Shown one piece after another: positions 1-8,501 of a stretch of DNA of 18,610 nucleotides; the stretch's first letter is position 1; the number at the start of each line of letters is the position of its first letter. The DNA is from Cladosporium sp. IMV 00045 (taxonomy: Eukaryota > Ascomycota > Dothideomycetes > Cladosporiales > Cladosporiaceae). The stretch lies in contig MSJI02000046.1 in assembly GCA_001931905.2 (NCBI GenBank), positions 1 to 18,610 on the forward strand, given 5' to 3'. A model generated the notes under the pieces. The model saw nothing but the letters and a program-made list of their open reading frames with translations. It searched no databases and was not told the DNA's origin. A program made the translations under genes and the position numbers.

Positions 1-2
1 CG

Positions 3-196
3 CTCGAGCTCACCCAGGCGTTCAGAAACTTTGAGGGCGGCAGCTCTGCTTGGGAACAGGTCGGCCCTGGTCACGATCGCAAGCCCGAGGACGTAAGTAA
101 TCGTAGGACACTTCTGTCTCATCTGGCGCATGCTAACATTTTGCGCAGTTCAAGCTTCCTACCCCGAAGCCGGAGCCTCAGGAGGAGAAGAAATAG
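3..196 (+). CDS. 3' end of an unidentified gene (last two exons)
   Basis: The window opens inside a gene. Reading from base 3 gives 30 codons (LELTQAFRNFEGG..., ending RKPED) to base 92. A GTAAGT donor begins at 93, a TGCTAAC branch-point sequence lies at 131-137 and a GCAG acceptor ends at 148, so the intron is 93-148 (56 nt, phase 0). The final exon, 149-196, adds 15 residues rich in Pro, Glu and Lys (FKLPTPKPEPQEEKK) and a TAG stop. Intron signals and frame continuity support a real gene, but the visible 45 residues are not enough for me to name a family. The charged, proline-rich end looks like a disordered C-terminal tail. The gene continues upstream of the window. Confidence 0.6.
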
Positions 197-690
197 TCTG
201 CTTACGGTGTTCGAGTTGTATAGACTATCTGTACATACATATCATTTCCAATACGTTTTGCATCCCGACCATGCGTCCCCGGTGTCTAGTTTGGGAATAC
301 CACTTGTACGAGACGATATACTCCTGTTCCCAAATTGATACCGCATCTTGCCTTCCACGCTTACAATCGACTTCATCAAAGCTCTCATTGGCTGACCAGC
401 ACCGCAGACCCACAAGAACGTCAACTCCGCAGGGCAAACCCACCGGTGGACCGTCGCCCTTCGCCATGCTGTCATTACGGAATACAATGTACCTCTGTTC
501 AGATATATATACAGCATTGTAAGCATTGAGAGATATTCGTATCTGATTTCAATAACTTGACGGAATCACGATCCCACAGCAGCCGACCGCACCTTTTCAA
601 ACAGCGTGACACACCATACATTGTACTCCAGCCGAGCCACATCGACCTCATCTCTAGACAAACAACCCTACGGATTAAGATACATTAAAC
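197..690. other. Intergenic region upstream of the SDR gene
   Basis: No convincing gene in about 490 bases; short open frames on both strands lack family features. A TATATATA stretch at 504-511, about 180 bases before the SDR start codon, is a plausible TATA element, but its role is inferred only from position. Confidence 0.5.
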
Positions 691-1756
691 ATGTCCGACC
701 GCGACAATCTCACCACCCGCCAAATCCCTTTTATGGAATTGTCCGACGGCTCTGCGGCTTCACTGACTGCTCCGCCTGCGCCTCTTCCTCATTATTTGAA
801 CTCTGAGGGTAGGGATATTGCGCGCTTTGCTGTGGAGGGGAATGTTGTTGGTAAGTTCTTGCATCTTTTGCAAGATAAGCTTAATACGTGGCAACATTGG
901 TGCTTTGCATGTGCTATCTCAAGAGCATATTTCTCACCATTGTCGATTGCATTGATGGGACGAACAATCAGCAAACCATGAGATCAATCACTAACACGCA
1001 CAACCTCCAGTCACCGGCGGCGCCGGCACCCTAGGCCTCTCCTGCGCGCGCGCCATGCTCGAACATGGCGCCTCGGGCGTCTGCCTTTGGGACCTAGAAT
1101 CAACCCTGCGAAGCTCCCAACCCGCCATCACTTCTCTAGCCGCCGACTTTCCCAACAGCCGGGTCTTCAGCATCTCCGTCGACGTAACCGACCCCACCTC
1201 CGTACAAGAAGGCGTCTCCTCCACCGTATCCACGCTCGGCTCGCTCGATCACCTCTTCTGCTTCGCCGGCATCGTCGGTTGCGTGCCCGCCCTGTCCATG
1301 ACCGCCGAACAGTGGCGCAAAACCCTCGACGTGAACTCCACCGGCGCCTTCCTGTGCGCCCAAGCAGCCGCACAGCACATGGCCGCCAACCCCAGCCCGA
1401 ACCGCAGCATCACGCTCACAGCGTCGATCAGCGCGCACCGCGTAAATTTCCCGCAGCCGCAGGCGGCGTACAACGTTAGCAAAGCGGCTATTGTGGCGCT
1501 GAAATCGAGCCTCGCGGCGGAGTGGGCGGGGAAAGGGATTAGGGTCAATTCGGTTTCGCCGGGGTATATGGACACGATCCTCAATGCGGGAGATGGGTTG
1601 GAGGAGATGAGGCAGAGCTGGGCGAGTAGGAATCCCATGGGCAGAATGGGCGCGGTGGGCGAGTTGGATGGCGTTTGTGTGTTGTTGGCGAGTAGGGCGG
1701 GGACGTATATTAACGGGGCGGATTTGGTTGTTGATGGTGGCGCTACTGTTTTTTGA
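691..1756 (+). CDS. Short-chain dehydrogenase/reductase (classical SDR), sorbose reductase/arabinitol dehydrogenase-like
   Basis: NAD(P)(H)-dependent oxidoreductase, 301 aa. Exon 1 is 691-850. The intron is 851-1010 (160 nt, donor GTAAGT, CTAAC branch near 991-995, CCAG acceptor). Exon 2 is 1011-1756. The splice lies just before the Rossmann motif and completes it: TGGAGTLG at residues 55-62. Other classical SDR marks are DVTD near 111-114 (adenine-ring contact), CFAG at 137-140 in place of NNAG, Asn162, catalytic Ser192 and the YNVSK motif with Tyr207 and Lys211, followed by SPG at 236-238. Cytoplasmic: there is no signal peptide, but a roughly 50-residue N-terminal extension precedes the fold, as in fungal polyol/sorbose SDRs. 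Substrate is not predictable: a sugar alcohol or a secondary-metabolite ketone are both possible. The next genes downstream are the repeat protein and the UstYa homologue. Third codon positions are strongly GC-biased in the first half and less so at the end. Confidence 0.93.
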
Positions 1757-2186
1757 TAGACAAAGTCAATTAAATATGAGAGGGGAGGCGATTTCTGAGC
1801 AGACGGAACAGTGAGGTAAGTTTCTACGAGTACCTTGGGAATGAAAGGAATCAGATGAAGATGTCACTAGCCTTAAAGCAATCGAGACAGTCAATTCCTA
1901 TGAGCGTTTCTGGATCGAAAGGGGACTTGAGATTACCTAGGTTCCTAGATATGAGCACTTCACTTGCGAGTTCTTCGGGATGAAAGTGTCAGTGAAGACA
2001 GAACATGTGTACGACTCCACTTGATTTCTGACGACATGAACGCCCTGGTGTCTAAATCATATCACATGTATGCATTCACTCCACGTTCAACCGGAGGTTA
2101 TAAGCACTTCTTGCGTACCTAAACTCCTCATCCTCTTCTCCTCCATCCACCACCACTACCCACAACTCCTCCACCCAAACCAAACG
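1757..2186. other. Intergenic region; pyrimidine-rich leader before the repeat gene
   Basis: No gene seen. The last 70 bases before 2187 are almost pure C/T/A with many CTCC and CCAC runs, the usual look of a filamentous-fungal promoter end and 5' UTR. This is a reason to place the next start codon at 2187 and not at the in-frame ATG at 2070, which would translate the pyrimidine tract. Confidence 0.45.
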
Positions 2187-3220
2187 ATGGCGTCCAACCC
2201 ATCAACCCACGCAAAAAGCACAGAAGACACAATGCAATCCAACACCAACAACCTCTCCTCTCTCGAAGTCGTGCACAAGGCGCACTGCATTCATCAAAAA
2301 CCGTGCAACATATGCGGACGCACTCACTGCAGTTTCATCCACTGCAGCAAGCGCGCACCAACCAGCCAATTCATCAAACGTCCTCCTGTCGAGGAAGTCA
2401 ACGCCCACTCCAGCAGCCAGTCGACGAAGCCCATTGCATCGAAGCAGGTCGGAGCTCAGGGCAGCGACTCGAGCAAGACCCTTCACCGCGATCACACTCA
2501 AAGCAGCGGCTCCATCAAGTCTTTAGCAAGAAGCGAGTCAACGCTCAGAGCAGCGGCTCGGCCAACACCCCTCCCACTCACCGCGATCACGCTCAAGGCA
2601 GCGCCTCCATCAACCTCTTTGGCCTGAGGCAAGTCAACGCTCAGAGCAGCGACTTGACCTTTGTCACTCCCCGTAACCGCGATTACGCTCAAAGCAGCGG
2701 CTTCTTCAAGGTCTCTGGGCCGAAGCGAGTCAAGGCTCGAAGCAGCAATTCGACCAAACTCCCTATCCCCGAGCAAGCCAACGCTCAGAGCAGCTACTTC
2801 ACCAACCCCCCTGCCTCCACGCAAGGCAAAGCGCCAAAGAGAGACTCAACCAAACTCCATATCCCCGAGCAAGTCAACGCTCAAAGCAGCGGCTCCGTCA
2901 AGCCCCCTACCCCCGAGCAAGTCGAAGCGCAAAGCAGCGACTCCATCAAGACCCCTCACCACAAACACTTCCACCACGCAACCGCCAAAGAAGAAGACAT
3001 CTCATGCTGGTCCCACGTTTCTGTCGGCCGCAAGGGGGCTGTCGTCGTAAATGTTTCTACCGAAGACCATTCTAAGCTAGGACATATGAATGTGTATGCC
3101 AATATCCCCCGCGTGGATGAGCCGAGTGTCAAGGTTAGCATGGAGGATGTTAAGGGTGTGGAGGGAGAGGAGGATGGGAAGGGAGAGAAGGATGGGAAGG
3201 AGGGCGAGGAGGGTGAGTGA
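2187..3220 (+). CDS. Repeat-rich Cys/His-containing protein of unknown function, frame interrupted near base 2517-2524
   Basis: I do not recognise this protein. The start at 2187 has good context (CAAACG before ATGG). The first frame gives a polar N-terminus, then a Cys/His cluster at residues 33-53 (Cys 34, 40, 43, 48, 53; His 33, 36, 47, 52) that could bind a metal, then a repeat array built on the theme VNAQSSGS. Near 2517-2524 the repeat theme continues in another frame and runs to the TGA at 3218-3220. In both frames it is the same motif, so the two halves belong to one original ORF of about 343 codons. The end is non-repetitive: a His-rich patch, a probable beta-rich stretch (SVGRKGAVVVNVS) and a Glu/Lys/Gly-rich tail. 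No signal peptide or membrane helix. Explanations for the break are a pseudogenising one-base deletion, an assembly error, or an unrecognised intron such as 2397-2548, which would restore frame but has weak signals. Convergent with the UstYa-like gene. Confidence 0.6.
2391..2965 (+). repeat. Degenerate tandem coding repeat, 48-54 nt units alternating with 42-nt units
   Basis: Units encode xQVNAQSSGSxKTP-like peptides. In the first half a long unit (A) and a short unit (B, DHAQSSGSIK-like) alternate, giving a composite period of about 96 nt: A 2442-2489, B 2490-2530, A 2531-2584, B 2585-2626, A 2627-2680, B 2681-2722, A 2723-2773. After that only 48-nt units follow, at 2774, 2822, 2870 and 2918. 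All unit lengths are multiples of three except the first B unit (41 nt instead of 42). Confidence 0.85.
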
Positions 3221-3384
3221 GAGGTTGTCCGATTTTGATTGGGTTGGAGTGATGGGGAAATCAATTGAGTAGGACGGGATTGGATGGAGGGAGCGTGAGG
3301 TGCTGTTTCTACTGCGGAGGTGAAGGATGACGGTTGGGATCGAAATTGCTTGATTGGTATTGGAAAGCGACGTGAGGGAAATCA

Positions 3385-4281
3385 TCACCAGGCGTTGGGT
3401 ATTTGGTACTTTGCCATGAAATCCAGCACAGCGTCCTACAAAGGCAAGTTAGTCAAACAACTTATTCCACAATGGAAATTATCTCTCTCCAAAACTTCAA
3501 GACTCACCCAATTCTTGCACTGATGCGCAACCCCCCACCCATCAACCGCGACTCTCTCCCCACTCTCCTCCGTCCTCGGCCACTCGACCGTCAAATCCGC
3601 ATTACACATCAGGGCCTGCCTGATGTAATCGAAGCAATGGTAAACATGATCCTCCTGCGGCTTGAGCAAATTCTCATAAGTATCGCTCGTAGTGTTGAAG
3701 TCCATGCCCGCTTTGAGTGTGAAGAGAAAAGTGCGAACGTGGTTCAGGCAGTGCAGTTGGTGGAAGACGGAGATGTCGTAGATCTCGCCTTCGCCTTCTT
3801 CTGTCGGCTGGCCTGGTGGGAGAGAGTAGTCTTTTGGGTTGGGGATGAGAACGAATCCGTCTCCGGGAGGTGTCAGGTCGTTGCCCCAGGCTTCGTCGGC
3901 TTCGGGTGTTGAGGGCGAGGCGAAGAGGGTTTTCTCAAATGTGACGAGTTTGGAGGGCACTGGTGGAGGTCAACAACTGTTCTCTATGCTTTTTTGGTGG
4001 ACTGAAGTACTTTCGGCGGCAAACGATAGTCGTTTGCTATTCATGTGGTCTCGAACAACACCTCTAAACGAGAACAAAATGTATGCGCATGCAACTCCGA
4101 AGAGGATGCTCATTGCGATGAGCCACCGCCTCAATCGTCGGATGGATGCGTGCAAAGCTGCCATATCATCATGTCTGTTACTTTCATGTTGTGACGCCTT
4201 CTCTGTTTGTTCACTGCTATCCCGGTATAAAGGCTCAGCGGCTTCACTGTTCGAGTCTCCAGAATCACGGCGAATGGCCAT
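3385..4281 (-). CDS. UstYa-like (DUF3328) membrane-anchored oxidase family protein
   Basis: 257 aa in three exons on the minus strand: 4281-4011, 3959-3508 and 3435-3385. Intron 1 is 4010-3960 (51 nt, weak GTACTT donor). Intron 2 is 3507-3436 (72 nt, GTGAGT donor, CTAAC branch, TGTAG acceptor). The N-terminus is acidic and cytosolic, followed by one membrane helix at about residues 53-72 (WLIAMSILFGVACAYILFSF). Two family hallmarks follow: HQLHC at 157-161 and HVYHC at 195-199, the paired HxxHC motifs thought to bind copper. The conserved end GWGVAHQCKNW spans 231-241; the last exon supplies 16 more residues. UstYa-type proteins catalyse oxidative cyclisation of ribosomal peptides (ustiloxin, other dikaritins) and other oxidations of secondary metabolites. 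All key residues seem present, so it should be functional. Its substrate is unknown; the neighbouring SDR and repeat-protein genes are the only candidates for linked function here. Confidence 0.9.
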
Positions 4282-4391
4282 TATGTATGTCGTAGCGCTT
4301 GTAATTCCAACACGGCGTTGCGATAAGATAGCAAGTTTGGAAAGCAGTCGTAGGATGGTGTGTACTAAGGACCAACGATCTCAGGCTTTCA

Positions 4392-4898
4392 TCAGCCGTG
4401 AAGGACGTTCTCGGGACCAGATGGACAGGCTCGATAGGAAACGCTAGACGCATCAAAGGATGCAGCAGCACCGAGAGCTCGAAGGTTAGCAGCAGGAGCT
4501 GCGGGTCCCCCGGAGATGTAGGCCATTTGGGTTAGGCGGTTCATGCTGTTTAGGAGATCGACGCCACGGCTCTGCAGCTGTCTATACTAGTGCGCAGAGA
4601 TGGAAAGCGGCAGGATTGCCAAGTCGATACTCACACGTGCCGCCCAGTCATGTCTACTTCTCAACCTCCTCAGCTGATGCTTGGTGCAGGTTTCTGCCGT
4701 CTTTGACAAATAACCGAGGCACAACAAATACACGAGCTCGATTGCAGCACATCCTAAGGTTTGCCTGGTTCTGATCCCGCACGTTTCAGAAACATGGGCT
4801 TGACTCGAGGGCTGTTGTTGAAGTTTGCCGCTTTCGGCCGCCAGCCGAGGCTTTTCTCCTTCCTTCCGATTGGCTTTCTTTTGATCTGAGAGGAACAC
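4392..4898 (-). CDS. Possible two-exon hypothetical gene (weak)
   Basis: A minus-strand open frame from ATG 4898 runs 88 codons to a GTGAGT donor at 4634. A CTGCAG acceptor ending at 4572 would join it in frame to 4571-4392 (59 codons plus TGA), a 147-aa product. The second exon has ordinary protein composition (MNRLTQMAYISGG..., then AAPAANLRALGAAASF), unlike most noise frames around it. Against it: no clear branch point, a first exon of unremarkable Lys/Gln-rich sequence, and no family I recognise. It could be a small lineage-specific gene, a relic exon, or chance. Its 3' end would lie about 110 bases upstream of the UstYa-like start codon, on the same strand. Confidence 0.2.
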
Positions 4899-5842
4899 AT
4901 CAAACGATCTATCGACCTCGCTTAGCTATCATCACATCCGTCTCAGGAACCACATGCATGATGAGTCCAGGCTAGGATATAGGCTGATGGCAATCCTCAA
5001 ACTCGAAGGAATCGGGGAACGATACCGGGAAGCGGCACATCATTGACTCTACTACTCGCAGCCCATGCGCTGATTCGGGCGAGACAGTTTGCCTGGAATC
5101 AAAGGATGACAGATACTGGCGCTGGCCCTACCACTGATACGCGTGTGCCTGTGACAACTGAGAGATATGAGGGTTCCGTCACACGTGTATTGATCTTGCA
5201 AGGAAAATCCTCCATGTTACACGGGATAAATGGACGCGTCACTGGCTAGATGATGAAAGTTTCCATGCTGCAAAGAGGACTTGTTTAGTCCAAATTCCCA
5301 AAAGATTGCTCCGCACCAGATTCGCAATCGTGGCAAACCCGGTACACGCGATCGAGCGTATGGCTTGGGACCTAGATCTGCCAGGCACTGATGCGAAGAG
5401 TCGGATCCTGGTCGACTGCCGTCAACAAGCAAAATTCTTAGTCCCTCGCATGTCTTGGATTTACTCCTCTTCGTGGCTCTCGACGCGCCAGCAGCATTGA
5501 CCACGGCATATGGATACATTGATGGTCTGTCTGACATTTGGAATCACAACCTAGAAGCCTCGGCTACCACTTCAGATGCACGGCTCACGCGATTCGTAGT
5601 AACCCACCAAAGCCACTGGACTGTAAGAATTGCTAAGAGGTAAACCAACGATGACCCTCTCAATCCGTCAAATATCCACCATGTACCTAGATCTGGATTA
5701 GATCGAGATATGCGTACGCCTTCAGTCACGGTGGCTTACTTTCTCCTGGTGGCTATCGAAAGAGACGCCGAATGAAAAACACCATTCCCACCAAGGAGGT
5801 GGTGGCCAGATCGTACCAGAAACGGTCTCCAGAGCCGTTCGT

Positions 5843-5849
5843 GTATAAG
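5843..5849 (+). promoter_or_regulatory. Probable TATA element of cutinase 1
   Basis: TATAAGA lies 100 bases before the cutinase 1 start codon, followed by CT-rich sequence and a short leader. Spacing suits a fungal TATA box; assigned from position and sequence only. Confidence 0.4.
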
Positions 5850-5948
5850 AGCTCAGTGTACGGCCTTTGACCTCAGTAGGAATATCATTGACCACATTCG
5901 CTTTCTCAGACTATTAGTCTCTCGTTGACATACCACACAACTTCGACC

Positions 5949-6776
5949 ATGAAGATCACCGCAACCTTGTCTTGCCTGCTTTACCTGGCTACCGCTGCAT
6001 TGGCAGCCCCAACTGCCCTGGAGAAGCGAACTTCATACAATGGAGGTCTCACTGCAGATGATGTTAAGAACAAGGGTATGTTGCAGCAAAGGATTTAGCC
6101 GACGGTGACATGGTACTGATCAACCTTCAGCCGCTTGCACTGACCTGACCTTCATCTTCGCTCGTGGATCCACCGAGCGCGGAGTGAGTACCTGCGATAA
6201 CAGAGTGAAAAGTTATTCCATACTGAATTCCACCACTTAGACAATGGGAAGCAGCGTCGGCCCAGCCCTCGCCAACCAGCTGATTAAAAGCCTCGGTCGT
6301 GACAGGGTTTCGGTCCAAGGCGTCGACTACACCGCGTCGGTCGCCTCAAACGCCCTGCGTGGCTCGGAAGGAGGCAAAGTCATGGCCCAGCTGGCCAACG
6401 CTCAGGCTCAACGCTGCCCTAACAGCAAGATCGCCATCTCCGGCTACTCGCAAGGCGCGATGGTCGTCCACTACGCCGTGAAGTCTGCTGGTCTCAGCCC
6501 ATCCAAGGTCTCTTCTGCCGTCGTCTATGGGGATCCACAGAATCGCGAATCTGTCGGCAACCTTCCGGCTGCTCAAACCAAGGTCAGTCGTGGTTTCAAT
6601 CAGGATACTCTGGGTATGCGGGAGATCGCTAACGGTTCTCGTAGAAATTCTGCAACAGGGGTGATGGCGTTTGTGAGACGGGAACGTTCAGTATCTCTGC
6701 GGCTCACCTCGCTTACACTCGTGACGGAAGCATCGCTGAAGGCGCAAGCTTCATCATCCAGCAGGCAGGTCTTTGA
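5949..6776 (+). CDS. Cutinase 1 (secreted serine esterase)
   Basis: 217-aa secreted cutinase (CE5-type alpha/beta hydrolase) that hydrolyses ester bonds of cutin or related polyesters outside the cell. Exons are 5949-6075, 6131-6183, 6241-6582 and 6645-6776; introns are 55, 57 and 62 nt with standard signals (for example GCTAAC near the end of intron 3). A signal peptide covers about residues 1-19, then a short pro-segment ending at EKR (25-27), a Kex2-type site. Catalytic triad: Ser130 in GYSQG, Asp181 in GDGVC and His195 in AAHLAY. Oxyanion-hole residues are Ser56 (RGST) and Gln131. Four cysteines fit the two classical disulfides, 45-119 and 177-184. Length matches a minimal cutinase with no extra domain. 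It is intact, with no missing key residue. Tandem with cutinase 2 on the same strand, 1.7 kb apart. Confidence 0.96.
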
Positions 6777-8501
6777 TGAGGCTTGGATGCTACTTGGGAT
6801 CGAAGGATCAACATTAGCACGAGTGACTCCATTCGCTCCTTCCGTGTGGAACCGTGTGGATTTCCATTGATGCTTGTGGTTTTCGGTAGTTAGGCTCGCT
6901 TTTGTCTCGCACGTATAATCAGTCAGATGAGTATGCTAAACGGGTTGTTTCCATCATCTTGATCGATGCCTGCTCCAATAACCCGTACCTCCATCTACAG
7001 ATGCCTAGACGTAGTACTTTAGGTAATTGCATACTTCTGTCCTGATCTCGTCCAAACAATCTGCGAATCCACGCCCCGTAAACCCTGAACGCCACCAGTT
7101 TGACATGCAAAGCGATCCCCCGTCGAAGCACATCAAAACCGAACGATTCCCAACCCGGACACCCGATCGCACAATATTGATCCAACATAGTCGTCATACA
7201 ACCCGCCCAAGCCAAGAAAATCAGATAGCAAAATGATCACCACCCAGCCCGTCTTAGCTCCGCAAATCGTCTCCATCACGATCCGCAGGATTCGCGCGTG
7301 GCGTCTGGGAAAGATTCTCCACAAGGTAGGGCTTTTCCACGCTCGCCTTACTCCAGCGAGACCAGCACTCGGGTAGCGTAGTCCTCTCGCTCGGAGATCG
7401 CTCAGACTACACGGCTTTACCTCTCCTGCCTCTTGTGATCATGATGGCCTTACAAGCCCGTCAACCGAAAGCTCCGCAGGGAGAGAAACGTCAAACGCTA
7501 GCGTGACAGCGAACCCGGAACACAGACCTCCTACCTCTCCTTCCCTTGCACTTCGTGACAGACTTTCTGGAGTCTCTTGATTCATGACTTTCGTGCCGTG
7601 GATGGGGAGATCGCAACAGGCATTCTCTCTGCACCCTTGCAGCGATCATGTCAACGGAAATATTGAACATGTAATAATCTGTAACAATATAGGCAAGGTG
7701 ACACCCCAGGGCTGAATCGACTGAATTCGTGCATTCGCCTTTTGCAGACTCCAAAGCGCAGAAAATAGAAGGAGCACACGTACGGTCTACTCTATTCCAT
7801 ACCACACGGAAGGCCGAGAATCGGCATGATTCGCTCCGCCCGCAACTTCCCGCTCTGCCCGTCCCTGTCTCCGTCTCAGGTTTCCCACGAAACCCTACTT
7901 CTTGACCTCACCCTTTGCCTGACAAGGCCCGTCCGCGTGGTGATATCGTGATGATCATGCGGACTAGAACAACATGACACTGCGACCGACGAGCCGACCG
8001 AAAGCCAGTCCCGCACCCTCGGCACCCTATACCTTGCCTTCTCTCTGGCGTCTCGTTCCTTTTACCCTTCTCAGCCCGTCCGCGGCGTTCTCTGTAGTGC
8101 ACTCACCGCGCGTGTGGAGTTTGAAAACGGTCGTTGGACGGCATAGGAGGTATCACTCTCTTGGGAGACGGCAGGGGGGTGTGTGTGGCGCCTTTGTCTG
8201 TTTTGGCGCGAGGTAGGGCTTTTCCTTTCACTTTGGTAAGGCAGCTTTAGTCTGGATGGATGGAAAATGATGATGTTGTTGTTGAGATTGTAAGGCACGT
8301 CAGGACATATAATAAGAGGCAAACCACTTCTCGTTAATTTTCACTTTTCTCTCGACAGGCAGACAACACAGCATCGCAGCTTTCACTCGTTCCAACTCCA
8401 TTCGTTGATCAAACAGTACAATAAGACCTGGTGTCTTTTTACTCAAACACTCTTTTTCCATACCAGCCAAACAACCCATCTCCGTCCAACCAACAGCAAT
8501 A
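6777..8501. other. Intergenic region between the two cutinase genes
   Basis: About 1.7 kb with no supportable gene on either strand; open frames are short and show no family motif or plausible splicing. It holds the 3' region of cutinase 1 and the promoter of cutinase 2. The 15-mer AGGTAGGGCTTTTCC occurs at 7324-7338 and again at 8211-8225. Confidence 0.5.
8308..8315 (+). promoter_or_regulatory. Possible TATA element of cutinase 2
   Basis: TATAATAA sits about 190 bases before the cutinase 2 start codon and is followed by a CT/CA-rich leader, which fits a fungal promoter with a 5' UTR of roughly 150 bases. Positional inference only. Confidence 0.35.

Larger units (their letters stand above)
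4282..5948. other. Long gene-poor stretch between UstYa-like gene and first cutinase
   Basis: About 1.7 kb with no recognisable protein. It must contain the promoter of the minus-strand UstYa-like gene at its left end and of cutinase 1 at its right end. Only one weak spliced ORF (4898-4392, minus) merits an entry. Other open frames here are short and of random composition. Confidence 0.5.

Noticed and set aside
1050..1071. Perfect 8-bp inverted repeat (GCGCCATG ... CATGGCGC, 6-base loop) in the SDR gene
   Set aside because: It lies inside conserved SDR coding sequence (RAMLEHGA) of GC-rich codons; the codons explain it without a regulatory hairpin.
2070..2186. Upstream in-frame ATG at 2070 for the repeat gene
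   Set aside because: It would translate a CT-rich leader typical of fungal 5' UTRs; the ATG at 2187 has better context.
2498..2824. Minus-strand open frame with repeated AALSV peptides
   Set aside because: It is the antisense shadow of the plus-strand repeat array, whose units are multiples of three and so look repetitive in every frame. The plus strand has the start context and non-repetitive ends.
4245..4258. GTTCGAGTCTCC resembling a tRNA B box
   Set aside because: It lies inside the first exon of the UstYa-like gene and no A box or paired acceptor stem accompanies it.
7320..7470. GC-rich segment with short inverted repeats considered as a tRNA gene
   Set aside because: No GGTTCRANYCC-type B box with matching A box and acceptor stem could be found there or elsewhere in the window.
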